Shown: positions 17,522 through 26,692, numbered from the stretch's first letter. The stretch is 64,000 bases of DNA from Streptomyces malaysiense (GCF_000980885.2 NZ_LBDA02000036.1:112865-176864), one strand, 5' to 3'. Notes: generated from the sequence alone by a model not told the origin. Made by a program: numbers and translations.

Positions 17522-17605
17522 ACATGCACTCACTTGGTCGGGCCGACGCGCCCGGACGGTGATCGTCCTTGACGTGGGCGGGCCCGGGTAGGACCGTGGA
17601 GCCCT

Positions 17606-18247
17606 ATGAGGGGCGAACCCAGTTGCCCGCGGTGTGGTGGCCGGGTCAGGGCTCCCGGTCTCTTCGCCGACACGTGGCAGTGCGATGCCCACGGGGCGGT
17701 GTTTCCGCTGCAGCCCGTGATCCCGCCCAGCGTCGAGGCCCTCGGCGCGGTGGCGCGGCGGACGCATGTCCCGTTGTGGATGCCGTGGCCGCTGCCGGTC
17801 GGCTGGCTCTTCACGGGCGTGGCCTACGCGGGCGACGACCGCAGCGGCGGCCGTGCGAGCGCCGTCGCCTGCTCCGGACCCGGCCCGCTCGGCGGCCCCG
17901 GGGAGCTGATCCTGGTCGCCGAGGAGATGGGCGTCGGCCTCGGCGCGCGGTACGCGGGCATCGACGGCCCGGACCCCGGGCCGTACATGAACGTCGAGAA
18001 ACCGCCCCAGGCCAAGGTGCTCGCCGCCGGCCGCCCCACCCCCCTCTGGCACGTCTACCGCACCCCGGACGACCGCGCCGTCTTCGCCGGCGAGGCGCTC
18101 GGCATGTGGCTGTGGGCGGTGTTGTGGCCCGAGCAGGCGGGCCTGCTGCTGTACGACGACCTGGTCCTGACCGATCTGCGCGAGGCGGGCGCGGAACTGG
18201 AGCTGGTGCCCTGCGGAGCGCTCTCACCCCGGCTGCTGCGCCCCTGA
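17606..18247 (+). CDS. Zinc-ribbon-containing conserved protein (DUF6758-like)
   Basis: 213 aa. An N-terminal CPRCGGRVR pair with a later WQCDAHG Cys/His gives a probable zinc ribbon (residues 7-30). The rest is one globular domain with WMPWPLPVGWLFTGVAYAGDD and a C-terminal WLWAVLWPEQAGLLLYDDL strand-helix unit. I recall the family as DUF6758, always near the PHP-domain gene in Streptomyces. Function is unknown. ATG 17606 has GTGGAG close upstream. Confidence 0.78.
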   Translation: MRGEPSCPRCGGRVRAPGLFADTWQCDAHGAVFPLQPVIPPSVEALGAVARRTHVPLWMPWPLPVGWLFTGVAYAGDDRSGGRASAVACSGPGPLGGPGELILVAEEMGVGLGARYAGIDGPDPGPYMNVEKPPQAKVLAAGRPTPLWHVYRTPDDRAVFAGEALGMWLWAVLWPEQAGLLLYDDLVLTDLREAGAELELVPCGALSPRLLRP

Positions 18248-18430
18248 GCGGAGCCGGCCCGGTCCGGAAGGAAGGCCCCAGGGGCCGTGGGCGTGCGCCG
18301 GGCTGCCGGGTGGCGTGCGTGGCGCGGGCGGCTGTAGGGGGCGTACCCCTGGATCGGTCGTGACAAAGCGGGTGTCCGGGGCGGTTATCCTGAGGTGTCC
18401 TCTTCCGTCCTGGGCCCGTCTGGAGTCACC

Positions 18431-19288
18431 GTGCGCATCGATCTGCACTGTCACTCCACGGCGTCCGACGGCACGGACACCCCCGCCGAGCTGATGCGGG
18501 GTGCCGCCGCGGCCGGCCTGGACGTCGTCGCGCTGACCGACCACGACACCACCCGCGGTGTTGCCGAGGCCGTCGCCGCGCTGCCCGCCGGGCTCACCCT
18601 GGTCCCCGGCGCCGAGCTGTCCTGCCGTATCGACGGCATCTCGATGCACCTGCTGGCCTACCTCTTCGACCCCGAGGAGCCCGCCCTGCTCGCCGAGCGC
18701 GAGCTGGTCCGGGACGACCGGGTGCCGCGGGCCAAGGGCATGGTCGCGAAGCTGAACGCGCTGGGCGTGCCGGTCACCTGGGAGCAGGTCGAGCGGATCG
18801 CCGCCGGCGGCTCGGTGGGGCGCCCGCACGTGGCGTCCGCGCTGGTCGAGCTGGGCGTCGTGGAGACGGTGAGCGACGCGTTCACCGAGGAGTGGCTCGC
18901 CGACGGCGGCCGCGCCTACGCGCCGAAGCACGAGACCGACCCGTTCGAGGCGATCCGGCTGGTCAAGGCCGCGGGCGGGGTCTGCGTGTTCGCGCACCCG
19001 GCCGCCGCCAAGCGGGGCCGCACGGTCCCCGAGTCCGCGATCGCCGAGATGGCCGCGGCCGGCCTGGACGGCATCGAGGTCGACCACATGGACCACGACG
19101 ACGCCGCCAAGGACCGGCTGCGCGGACTGGCGAAGGAGCTCGGCCTGCTGGTCACTGGCTCCTCGGACTACCACGGCAGCCGCAAGACCGTCGCACTCGG
19201 CGACTACACCACCGACCCCGAGGTGTACGGGGAGATCACCCGCCGGGCGACCGGCGCGTTCCCGGTCCCGGGGGCCGGCGGAGCCTGA
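18431..19288 (+). CDS. PHP-domain metal-dependent phosphoesterase
   Basis: 285 aa. PHP metal motifs: HCHSTASDG at the N-terminus, LTDHDT, PGAELSC, FAHPAA and the C-terminal GSSDYHG. It is of the YciV/TrpH class that hydrolyses 3',5'-nucleoside bisphosphates or RNA ends. GTG 18431 is preferred to GTG 18395 because a -10 box TATCCT at 18386-18391 would place the transcript start after the earlier codon, and GGAG lies 6 nt before 18431. Confidence 0.87.
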   Translation: MRIDLHCHSTASDGTDTPAELMRGAAAAGLDVVALTDHDTTRGVAEAVAALPAGLTLVPGAELSCRIDGISMHLLAYLFDPEEPALLAERELVRDDRVPRAKGMVAKLNALGVPVTWEQVERIAAGGSVGRPHVASALVELGVVETVSDAFTEEWLADGGRAYAPKHETDPFEAIRLVKAAGGVCVFAHPAAAKRGRTVPESAIAEMAAAGLDGIEVDHMDHDDAAKDRLRGLAKELGLLVTGSSDYHGSRKTVALGDYTTDPEVYGEITRRATGAFPVPGAGGA

Positions 19289-19361
19289 GGCCGCCAGCCC
19301 GGCGGCCGACGCGCGCTCACACCCTCAGTTCTTCTTCTTTCAGCAAGGCCAGTACTTCCGC

Positions 19362-19967
19362 ATGTTCGACATCGCCGTCTTCGGCTCTCTGTTCCTGACC
19401 CTTTTTGTCATCATGGATCCCCCTGGGATCACCCCGATCTTCCTCGCCCTGACCGCCGGCCGGCCGGCGAAGGTGCAGAAGCGGATGGCCTTCCAGGCCG
19501 TCTGCGTCGCGTTCGGGGTCATCGCCGTCTTCGGCGTCCTCGGGCACCAGATCCTCGACTACCTGCATGTGTCCGTGCCCGCCCTGATGATCGCGGGCGG
19601 GCTGCTGCTCCTGCTGATCGCGCTCGATCTGCTCACCGGCAAGAACGACGAGCCGAAGGCGACCAAGGACGTCAATGTGGCCCTCGTGCCGCTCGGCATG
19701 CCGCTGCTCGCGGGGCCCGGCGCGATCGTGTCCGTCATCCTGGCCGTGCAGAAGGCCGGCAGCGTGAGCACGCAGGTCTCCGTCTGGGTCGCGATCCTCG
19801 CGATCCATGTGGTGCTGTGGCTGGTGATGCGCTACTCGCTGCTGATCATCCGGATCATCAAGGACGGCGGGGTGGTCCTGGTGACGCGGCTCGCGGGCAT
19901 GATGCTCTCCGCGATCGCGGTACAGCAGATCATCAACGGGATCACCCAGGTGATCCACGGAGGCTGA
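19362..19967 (+). CDS. MarC family integral membrane protein
   Basis: 201 aa with six predicted membrane helices. Conserved MarC features: the first helix ends in FVIMDPPGITPIFLALT, the middle loop has a charged KNDEPK segment, and helix 4 begins VPLGMPLLAGPGAI. Once linked to antibiotic resistance by its neighbours in E. coli, the family has no proven transport substrate. It lies 73 nt after the PHP gene on the same strand. Confidence 0.9.
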   Translation: MFDIAVFGSLFLTLFVIMDPPGITPIFLALTAGRPAKVQKRMAFQAVCVAFGVIAVFGVLGHQILDYLHVSVPALMIAGGLLLLLIALDLLTGKNDEPKATKDVNVALVPLGMPLLAGPGAIVSVILAVQKAGSVSTQVSVWVAILAIHVVLWLVMRYSLLIIRIIKDGGVVLVTRLAGMMLSAIAVQQIINGITQVIHGG

Positions 19968-20042
19968 CGCTCAGGTGATCCGGGGGGACCGGGCCGTCGT
20001 ACGCGGCTCGGCTCCCCCCGGAAGGCTTGAGCGGGAACCCCG

Positions 20043-20195
20043 TTACGAGGCCGGGGTCTCGGCCGGGCGGATCCACAGGCGCTGCCCCACTGCCGCGGCC
20101 TGCTGAACGATCCGGTTGACGGAGGCGGCGTCCACGACGGTGCTGTCCACGGTGGTGCCGTCGACCTCGTCGAGTCGCATGATCTCGAAGCGCAC
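20043..20195 (-). CDS. Conserved 50-aa Streptomyces protein
   Basis: GTG 20195 follows GGGAGAAG at good spacing and gives VRFEIMRLDEVDGTTVDSTV, then SVNRIVQQAAAVGQRLWIRP. The beta-alpha-beta pattern and codon usage look genuinely coding. Function is unknown. Longer in-frame starts upstream lack an SD site. Confidence 0.75.
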   Translation of the reverse strand: MRFEIMRLDEVDGTTVDSTVVDAASVNRIVQQAAAVGQRLWIRPAETPAS

Positions 20196-20430
20196 AGGCT
20201 TCTCCCTTCGTCTGGTCATCCTCCTGCGGAGAACTACTTGGCGCGCCGGATGTGCATCCGGCGTCGTACTAGTCAACGTGCTGCGTGTTACGAACATTCC
20301 CTACGCTAAAGAAATTTTTCGAACGTCTAAATACTGACCGGTAAGTAGTCGCCGGTGACCGTGTGAGATCGCCTGGGACTGACCGGGAGCAGTTGTGTTC
20401 ACACTGTGACGACCGGGAGAATGGGAGGCG

Positions 20431-21327
20431 ATGAACGACGACCTGGCGCATCTCGCCGCCCGCATCAACCGTACGAACGAGCTGCTGGAACGCATGCTCG
20501 CCGAGGTGGCGAAGACACCCTCGACCCACGCGATCTTCGTGGACGCCGGGTATCTGTACGCGGCCGCGGGCCGCCTGGTCGCCGGGACGGAGGACCGCCG
20601 CGCCTTCGACCTCGACGCCGAGGGCCTGATCGACGCGTTGATCGACCGCGCCCGCACCGTCTTCGCGGACAGCAGGCTGCTGCGCGTCTACTGGTACGAC
20701 GGCGCCCGGCGCCGCATCCACACCGCCGAGCAGCAGTCCATCGCCGAGCTCCCCGACGTCAAGGTCCGCCTCGGCAACCTCAACGCCAACAACCAGCAGA
20801 AGGGCGTCGACTCACTGATCCGCACGGATCTGGAGTCGCTGGCCCGGCACCGCGCCATCAGCGACGCCGCCCTGCTCGGCGGCGACGAGGACCTGGTCTC
20901 CGCGGTCGAGGCCGCCCAGGGCTACGGCGCCCGGGTCCACCTGTGGGGCATCGAGGCGCCCGAGGGCCGCAACCAGGCCGAGCCGCTGCTCTGGGAGGTC
21001 GACAGCCAGCGCACCCTGGACCTGGAGTTCTTCAAGCCGTACGTCTCCAGGCGCACGGCCGCCGCCTACGAGGCCGGTGCCGGGGTCCGGCCCACCCGCG
21101 AGGACGTCCGCTTCGTCGGCGCCCAGATCGCGGCGAAGTGGCTGGCCTCCCGGGGCCGCGACGCCCTGGTCGAGCTGCTGCCGGGGCACCCCTATCTGCC
21201 CGGCTCCGTCGACCAGGACCTGCTGGTCGAGGCCGAGGGCCTGCTCCAGTACTCCCTGCGCGGCCAGGCCGATCTGCGCCGGGCCCTCAGGGACGGGTTC
21301 TGGGACCACCTGCAGGCCCAGTACTAG
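20431..21327 (+). CDS. NYN-domain (PIN-like) predicted ribonuclease
   Basis: 298 aa. A short coiled N-terminus (NRTNELLERMLAEV) precedes the NYN domain: IFVDAGYLY with the first catalytic Asp, GVDSLIRTDLE, and LLGGDEDLVSAVEAAQGYGARV with the acidic pair. The C-terminal helical domain is unassigned. It probably cleaves RNA in a metal-dependent way. GGGAGGCG sits before ATG 20431. Its stop overlaps the stop of the convergent hydrolase at 21324 by several bases (CTAG). Confidence 0.85.
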   Translation: MNDDLAHLAARINRTNELLERMLAEVAKTPSTHAIFVDAGYLYAAAGRLVAGTEDRRAFDLDAEGLIDALIDRARTVFADSRLLRVYWYDGARRRIHTAEQQSIAELPDVKVRLGNLNANNQQKGVDSLIRTDLESLARHRAISDAALLGGDEDLVSAVEAAQGYGARVHLWGIEAPEGRNQAEPLLWEVDSQRTLDLEFFKPYVSRRTAAAYEAGAGVRPTREDVRFVGAQIAAKWLASRGRDALVELLPGHPYLPGSVDQDLLVEAEGLLQYSLRGQADLRRALRDGFWDHLQAQY

Positions 21328-22223
21328 CGGGCTGCGCCGGCCTCGCCCGCGAGGTCCGTCCGGTCCCAGAAGTCGGCGAGGGCCCGAGCGGTCTCCAGGG
21401 GACGCTCGGTGTTGGGGGAGTGCTCGGTGCCGTCGACGATCGTGCGGCGCGCGCCGAGCCGTACCGCCATGTCGTCCAGCAGCGGCACCGGCCAGGTGTC
21501 GTCGTACGCACCCGACACGACGTGGAACGGCAGTGCCGCGGCGGCCAGTTCCGCTACCCGGTCCGGCTCGGCGCACAACTGGCGTCCGGCGGCGAGGAGC
21601 TGGGCGGGCTTCGTACCCATCCAGCGGCGCCGCATGTCCTCCAGGACGTCCGGGGCGTCGCCCGGCTCGGGCGCCCCGGTCTGCTCGGGCGCGTCCATCT
21701 GCCGCATCGCGTCCCACACCTGCGCCATGGTCATCACGGCGAGCGCGTCCCGCAGCAGCCGCACCCGCTCCTGCTGGGACTCCGAGATCCGCGCCGGTCC
21801 CGACGCCATCAGGGTCAGCGACCGGAAGGGCGCCCGGTCCAGCAGGACGGCGGCGCGGGCCACCTGGCCGCCGAAGGAATGGCCCAGCAGATGCACCGGC
21901 TCGCCGAGCGCCGCGGCCTGCGCCAGCACGTCCGCCGCCAACTCGGCCTGCAGGTAAGCGGATTCGTCGGCATCGGGGCCGTCCGACTCGAACTGCCCGC
22001 GCCCGTCCACGGCGACGGTCCGGTACCCGCGCTCGGCCAGCGGCACGTGCAGCGGGTTGAAGTCCTCCTTGCTGCCGGTGAACCCGGGCAGCAGCAGTAC
22101 GACGCCCTTCGCCTCGGCCCCCTCGGCCACCGGGGCGTCGACGACGGCGAACTCCCCGCGCGCGGTACGCAGCGCGTACGCACGGGTGCCGGGTGGCGGT
22201 ACGAAGGTGTCGGGCCTGCTCAT
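21324..22223 (-). CDS. Alpha/beta hydrolase
   Basis: 299 aa. Oxyanion strand LLLPGFTGSKEDF, nucleophile elbow GHSFGG (Ser about 121), acid in SGAYDDTWPV, and His in GTEHSPN. Substrate unknown. Its ATG 22223 lies just downstream of the helicase-side terminator (22259-22294), so it is a separate unit from the helicase gene. Confidence 0.87.
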   Translation of the reverse strand: MSRPDTFVPPPGTRAYALRTARGEFAVVDAPVAEGAEAKGVVLLLPGFTGSKEDFNPLHVPLAERGYRTVAVDGRGQFESDGPDADESAYLQAELAADVLAQAAALGEPVHLLGHSFGGQVARAAVLLDRAPFRSLTLMASGPARISESQQERVRLLRDALAVMTMAQVWDAMRQMDAPEQTGAPEPGDAPDVLEDMRRRWMGTKPAQLLAAGRQLCAEPDRVAELAAAALPFHVVSGAYDDTWPVPLLDDMAVRLGARRTIVDGTEHSPNTERPLETARALADFWDRTDLAGEAGAAR

Positions 22224-22258
22224 GGGGAGAGGGTAGCCCGAGGGCTCCCGGTGGACGC

Positions 22259-22294
22259 CGACGGCCCGGTCCACCGAGGTGGACCGGGCCGTCG
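22259..22294. terminator. Perfect 16-bp hairpin after the helicase gene
   Basis: Arms 22259-22274 and 22279-22294 around loop CGAG; no T-tract. It separates the helicase gene from the hydrolase gene on the minus strand. Confidence 0.75.
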
Positions 22295-22327
22295 GGGCCG
22301 TGGTGCCGCCGCGCGGGCGGCACCGGA

Positions 22328-24973
22328 TCAGGCTTCCGGGGCCTCCACGGCGGCCGTGGCCTTGCGGGTGCGGCGGCGCGGCTTGGCCTCCGGCTCGCCG
22401 GTGGCCTGCGCCGGGATCTCCGCGGCGGCCGTCTCGGCGACGGCCTTACGGGTCCGCCGCGCCTTCGGAGCGGCGGACTCGACCCCGTCGGCCGTCTCCT
22501 CGGCGGCGGTGGTCTTCCGCGTACGGCGCGGCTTGGTCTCCGTGGCCTCGGCGGTGTCCGTCGTGGTCTCGGCCTTCGTCGCGGTCTTGCGGGTGCGGCG
22601 GGGCTTGGCCTCGGCCTCTGCCTCGGGGGTGTCGGCCTCGGGCTTGGTGGCGGCGGTCTTGCGGGTGCGGCGGGGCTTGGGTTCGGCCTCGGTGGCGTCC
22701 GTCTCCGCGGCGGTCGCCTTGCGGGTGCGGCGCGCCTTGGGTTCGGCCTCGGCGGCCTCGGTCTCGGCGACCGGCTCCGCGGCCTTGCGCGTACGACGAC
22801 GCGGCGCGGCCTCGACGGCCTCGGTCTCCTCGGCGGCGGTGGTCTTCCGCGTACGGCGCGGCTTGGTCTCCGTGGCCTCGGCGGTGTCCGTCGTGGTCTC
22901 GGCCTTCGTCGCGGTCTTGCGGGTGCGGCGGGGCTTGGCCTCGGCCTCTGCCTCGGGGGTGTCGGCCTCGGGCTTGGTGGCGGCGGTCTTGCGGGTGCGG
23001 CGGGGCTTGGGTTCGGCCTCGGTGGCGTCCGTCTCCGCGGCGGTCGCCTTGCGGGTGCGGCGCGCCTTGGGTTCGGCCTCGGCGGCCTCGGTCTCGGCGA
23101 CCGGCTCCGCGGCCTTGCGCGTACGACGACGCGGCTTGGCCTCCTCCACCGTCTCCACCGCGGCCTCGGCGACCGGCTCGGCCGCCTTGCGCGTACGGCG
23201 GCGCGGCTTGGCCTCCGCCTCGGGCTCCGCGACGACGGCCGGGGCCGGCACCGGGGTCTCCACGACGGCGGTCTCCACCGCCTCCGCCACCACCGGCTCC
23301 ACGGCCTTGCGGGTACGACGGCGACGCGGCTTCTCCGCGGCCTCCGCGACCTCCGCCACGGCGGGGACCGGCGCGGCCACGGGCGCCTCCTGCGGCGTCC
23401 CGGTGACCATCTCGACGGCCGGCGTCACCGCGGCCGGAGCCTGCGCGCCGCCACGGGTGCGGCGCCGGCGGCGCGGGGTCCGCGTCGCCGACTCCTCCAC
23501 GGAAGCGGACTCGGTGGCCGGTGCCTGCGTGGCCGCGTCCAGCGGGGCGCCGCCACGGGTGCGACGGCGACGGCGCGGGGTGCGCGCCGGGCGCTCCTGC
23601 TCGGCCGCGGGGGCCTCGGCACGGTCACGGCGGTCGTTGCGACCACCGCGGCCGCGGTCACGGTCGCGGCCACGGGCGCCGCGTCCGCCGGTCTCGCCCA
23701 GGTCCTCCAGCACCTCCGCGTCCAGACCGGCACGGGTCCGCTCCGAGCGGGGCAGGATGCCCTTGGTGCCCGCGGGGATGTTGAGGTCGGAGAACAGGTG
23801 CGGGGACGTGGAGTACGTCTCCACCGGGTCGTTGAAGTCCAGCTCCAGCGCCTTGTTGATCAGCTGCCAGCGCGGGATGTCGTCCCAGTCCACGAACGTG
23901 ATCGCCGTACCCTTGGCGCCCGCGCGGCCGGTGCGGCCGACGCGGTGCAGGTACGTCTTCTCGTCCTCGGGGGACTGGTAGTTGACGACGTGGGTGACGC
24001 CCTCGACGTCGATACCGCGCGCGGCGACGTCGGTGCAGACCAGGACGTCGACCTTGCCGTTGCGGAACGCGCGCAGCGCCTGCTCGCGGGCGCCCTGGCC
24101 GAGGTCGCCGTGGACCGCGCCGGAGGCGAAACCGCGGCGCTGGAGCTGCTCGGCGATGTCGGCGGCCGTGCGCTTGGTGCGGCAGAAGATCATCGCGAGG
24201 CCGCGGCCCTCCGCCTGGAGGATGCGGGCGACCATCTCCGGCTTGTCCATGGAGTGGCCGCGGTAGACGAACTGCTTGATGTTCGCGACCGTCGCGCCCT
24301 CGTCGTCCGGCGCGGTGGCGCGGATGTGGGTGGGACGGGACATGTAGCGGCGGGCGAGGCCGATGACCGCGCCCGGCATGGTCGCCGAGAACAGCATGGT
24401 CTGGCGCTTGACCGGGAGCATGTCGATGATCTTCTCGACGTCGGGCAGGAAGCCCAGGTCGAGCATCTCGTCGGCCTCGTCGAGGACCAGGCACTTGACG
24501 TGCTTGAGGTCGAGCTTCCGCTGGCCCGCGAGGTCGAGCAGGCGGCCCGGGGTGCCGACGACGACATCGACGCCCTTCTTCAGGGCCTCGACCTGGGGCT
24601 CGTAGGCGCGGCCGCCGTAGATGGCCAGCACGCGCACGTTGCGGACCTTGCCGGCCGTCTGGAGGTCGTTGGTGACCTGCGTGCACAGCTCGCGGGTGGG
24701 GACGACGACCAGCGCCTGCGGGGCGTCGGTGAGTTCGTCGGGGGTGGCGCGTCCGGCCTCGACGTCGGCGGGGACGGTCACGCGCTCCAGGAGGGGGAGG
24801 CCGAAGCCCAGCGTCTTGCCGGTGCCGGTCTTGGCCTGGCCGATCACGTCCGTGCCGGAAAGGGCGACGGGGAGCGTCATCTCCTGGATGGGGAAGGGAT
24901 TGACGATGCCGACGGCCTCCAGGGCCTCGGCGGTCTCGGGGAGGATCCCAAGGTCTCGAAACGTCGTAGTCAG
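22328..24973 (-). CDS. DEAD-box RNA helicase with long Arg/Lys-rich repeat tail (apparent CTG start)
   Basis: 881 aa. All helicase motifs are present: Q motif region NPFPIQEM, AKTGTGKT, PTRELCTQ, TPGRLLD, DEAD, SAT, FCRTKRTAADIA, TDVAARGIDV and HRVGRTGRAG, within residues 1-430. Residues about 480-881 are a disordered tail of about 16 copies of an RRTRK/RRRTRG motif spaced by Ala/Glu/Thr linkers. No ATG, GTG or TTG lies in frame upstream of ATG 24880, but starting there would remove the Q motif. CTG 24973 has AGAGG 7 nt upstream and gives LTTTFRDLGILPETAEALEAVG, the N-terminus known from relatives. It probably works in ribosome assembly or mRNA decay; the tail should bind RNA. Confidence 0.9.
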   Translation of the reverse strand: MTTTFRDLGILPETAEALEAVGIVNPFPIQEMTLPVALSGTDVIGQAKTGTGKTLGFGLPLLERVTVPADVEAGRATPDELTDAPQALVVVPTRELCTQVTNDLQTAGKVRNVRVLAIYGGRAYEPQVEALKKGVDVVVGTPGRLLDLAGQRKLDLKHVKCLVLDEADEMLDLGFLPDVEKIIDMLPVKRQTMLFSATMPGAVIGLARRYMSRPTHIRATAPDDEGATVANIKQFVYRGHSMDKPEMVARILQAEGRGLAMIFCRTKRTAADIAEQLQRRGFASGAVHGDLGQGAREQALRAFRNGKVDVLVCTDVAARGIDVEGVTHVVNYQSPEDEKTYLHRVGRTGRAGAKGTAITFVDWDDIPRWQLINKALELDFNDPVETYSTSPHLFSDLNIPAGTKGILPRSERTRAGLDAEVLEDLGETGGRGARGRDRDRGRGGRNDRRDRAEAPAAEQERPARTPRRRRRTRGGAPLDAATQAPATESASVEESATRTPRRRRRTRGGAQAPAAVTPAVEMVTGTPQEAPVAAPVPAVAEVAEAAEKPRRRRTRKAVEPVVAEAVETAVVETPVPAPAVVAEPEAEAKPRRRTRKAAEPVAEAAVETVEEAKPRRRTRKAAEPVAETEAAEAEPKARRTRKATAAETDATEAEPKPRRTRKTAATKPEADTPEAEAEAKPRRTRKTATKAETTTDTAEATETKPRRTRKTTAAEETEAVEAAPRRRTRKAAEPVAETEAAEAEPKARRTRKATAAETDATEAEPKPRRTRKTAATKPEADTPEAEAEAKPRRTRKTATKAETTTDTAEATETKPRRTRKTTAAEETADGVESAAPKARRTRKAVAETAAAEIPAQATGEPEAKPRRRTRKATAAVEAPEA
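22494..22805 (-). repeat. Copy A of a perfect 312-bp direct repeat in the helicase tail
   Basis: By reading, identical base for base to 22824-23135. The period is 330 bp (110 codons) with an 18-bp non-identical joint. It keeps frame and encodes five RRTRK-type motifs. Confidence 0.92.
22824..23135 (-). repeat. Copy B of a perfect 312-bp direct repeat in the helicase tail
   Basis: Second copy, identical to 22494-22805, including silent positions, which points to a recent duplication or ongoing recombination. Confidence 0.92.
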
Positions 24974-25384
24974 GGTGCTGCCTCTTCTGTGTGGCGCGGT
25001 GCGAGGCGAGCGAGGGGGTCATGGCTGACCGTGCCGGGGACGTCGGCTGCCGTACGGGCGAACCTGTCAAGGCTAGCCGTATAGCACGGGACCTCTGCCG
25101 ACGCTCTAGCGCTCGAACCGCTGAGGGTGTCCCTCCGGTCGTCGTACGTACTGCGCCGTACGGCCACGGAGGTCTGTCGGGTCGGAGCCGATCGGGCCAC
25201 CGACCGGGCATCCTCATGCGTGCGCCCTGTCGGAACACGTCGAACACCGTCGACGCACTCCCAGGCGCATTACCACCATACCCCGGATTCGCGCACATGC
25301 GATGGCCGAATCGGTCACGTAGTCGCGGTCACACTGATCGCCCGGGGGCTCGCGGGGGGCACCGAGCGGGCTATTGTGCGCCTC
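24974..25384. other. 411-bp divergent region between helicase and MiaE-like genes
   Basis: Contains the helicase leader at the left and the leaderless promoter of the MiaE-like gene at the right (TATTGT 25372-25377). In between I see no conserved reading frame, repeat or riboswitch. Confidence 0.5.
25372..25377 (+). promoter_or_regulatory. -10 box TATTGT of a leaderless transcript
   Basis: Ends 7 nt before ATG 25385; no SD site upstream. Confidence 0.55.
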
Positions 25385-26128
25385 ATGACTAGCTCTGACA
25401 AGCCTGAGAACGCGTCCGCCGCCCCCGTACCGACCGGTGTCGCCGCGCAGGACTGGGCGCAGGCCGCAGCCGAGCCGCACTACCGCGCCGCCGTCGTGGA
25501 TCTGCTCGGAGCACTCGCCTACGGAGAGCTCGCGGCGTTCGAGCGGCTCGCGGAGGACGCGAAGCTGGCACCGACCCTCGGGGACAAGGCCGAGCTGGCG
25601 AAGATGGCGTCGGCCGAGTTCCACCACTTCGAGCGGCTGCGGGACCGGCTGACGGAGATCGGCGAGGAGCCGACGGCCGCGATGGACCCGTTCGTCGCCG
25701 CGCTGGACGGCTTCCACCGACAGACGGCGCCCTCGGACTGGCTGGAGGGCCTGGTCAAGGCGTACGTGGGCGACTCGATCGCGAGCGACTTCTACCGGGA
25801 GGTGGCGGCGCGGCTCGACGCCGACACAAGGGAGCTGGTGCTCGCGGTGCTCGACGACACCGGGCACGCGGAGTTCGCGGTGGAGAAGGTGCGCGCCGCG
25901 ATCGACGCCGACCCGCGGGTCGGCGGCCGGCTCGCGCTCTGGGCGCGACGGCTGATGGGCGAGGCGCTGTCGCAGTCGCAGCGGGTGGTGGCGGACCGGG
26001 ACGCGCTGTCCACGATGCTGGTGGGCGGGGTCGCGGACGGGTTCGATCTGGCCGAAGTGGGGCGGATGTTCACGCGGATCACCGAGGCGCACACGAAGCG
26101 GATGGCCGCGCTGGGCCTCGCGGCGTAG
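25385..26128 (+). CDS. Ferritin-like diiron protein, MiaE_2 family
   Basis: 247 aa, largely helical. Carboxylate/His motifs fit a four-helix diiron site: GELAAFERLAED, SAEFHHFERL and DTGHAEFAVEKV (ExxH-type pairs). The family is annotated as tRNA-(ms2io6A)-hydroxylase-like from fold similarity; in actinobacteria its substrate is unproven. The mycobacterial homologue sits beside the same DEAD-box helicase, which supports an RNA-linked role. ATG 25385 is favoured over GTG 25127 by the leaderless promoter and by loss of coding character upstream. Confidence 0.83.
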   Translation: MTSSDKPENASAAPVPTGVAAQDWAQAAAEPHYRAAVVDLLGALAYGELAAFERLAEDAKLAPTLGDKAELAKMASAEFHHFERLRDRLTEIGEEPTAAMDPFVAALDGFHRQTAPSDWLEGLVKAYVGDSIASDFYREVAARLDADTRELVLAVLDDTGHAEFAVEKVRAAIDADPRVGGRLALWARRLMGEALSQSQRVVADRDALSTMLVGGVADGFDLAEVGRMFTRITEAHTKRMAALGLAA

Positions 26129-26267
26129 CGCCTGGTTGTGGTGGGGGGCGGGTCGTCGCGCGGCCGGCGGGCGGGCCCTGGCCGGGCGCGCGCGGTTCCC
26201 CGCGCCCCCTTCGGGCCGCTCGGACCCGGCCCCCGGAAGAGGGACTCCCGTGGAAAAGGGGCTCCCG

Positions 26268-26531
26268 TCATGCCGTCAGGGAACGGCGGGCGCGTGACGG
26301 TCGCAGCAGCAGGGACAGGGAAGCCGCCGAGATGATCGCCGCGCCCAGGAAGGGGACCACGGTGAAGCCCGAGCCCAGGGCGCTGTGGGTGACGAAGTCG
26401 CCGAGGAGGGCGCCCGCGATGCCGGTCGAGTAGACCAGGGGGCGGTTCGGCAGGCGGTGGGCGAGGCGGACGGTCGCCGCCCAGGCGAGCAGGAGACCGA
26501 GCGCGGCGGTGCCGAGTGCTTCCAGGATCAT
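26268..26531 (-). CDS. Small membrane protein (87 aa)
   Basis: Three predicted membrane helices: LEALGTAALGLLLAWAATV, a middle STGIAGALLGDFVTH segment, and VVPFLGAAIISAASLSLLL. ATG 26531 has GGGAGGG upstream. No family recognised; DUF-type small membrane proteins of this shape are common in Streptomyces. Confidence 0.72.
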   Translation of the reverse strand: MILEALGTAALGLLLAWAATVRLAHRLPNRPLVYSTGIAGALLGDFVTHSALGSGFTVVPFLGAAIISAASLSLLLRPSRARRSLTA

Positions 26532-26657
26532 GACGGGGGGTCCCTCCCACGGCCGGTCTGCCTTGAACGGTCGTAGCCCGTCATACCCCTGACCTGCGGA
26601 CTGCAATCCTCCGCTATGGGGGAGTTGTGTCGTCCCTGTGTGCGAATCCGCTCAGCG

Positions 26658-26692
26658 CAAGGGCCCGGCGGCCGAGTGCCGCCGGGCCCTTG
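26658..26692. terminator. Perfect 15-bp hairpin after the DUF3107 gene
   Basis: Arms 26658-26672 and 26678-26692, loop of 5 nt, downstream of the DUF3107 stop on the minus strand. Confidence 0.8.

Noticed and set aside
22328..23700. CRISPR-like or satellite array in the helicase tail
   Set aside because: Repeats are in-frame codon repeats of one protein, without regular spacers or cas genes.
22193..25084. 963-codon plus-strand frame opposite the helicase
   Set aside because: Its Leu/Gly/Arg repeats mirror the helicase tail; no independent coding evidence.
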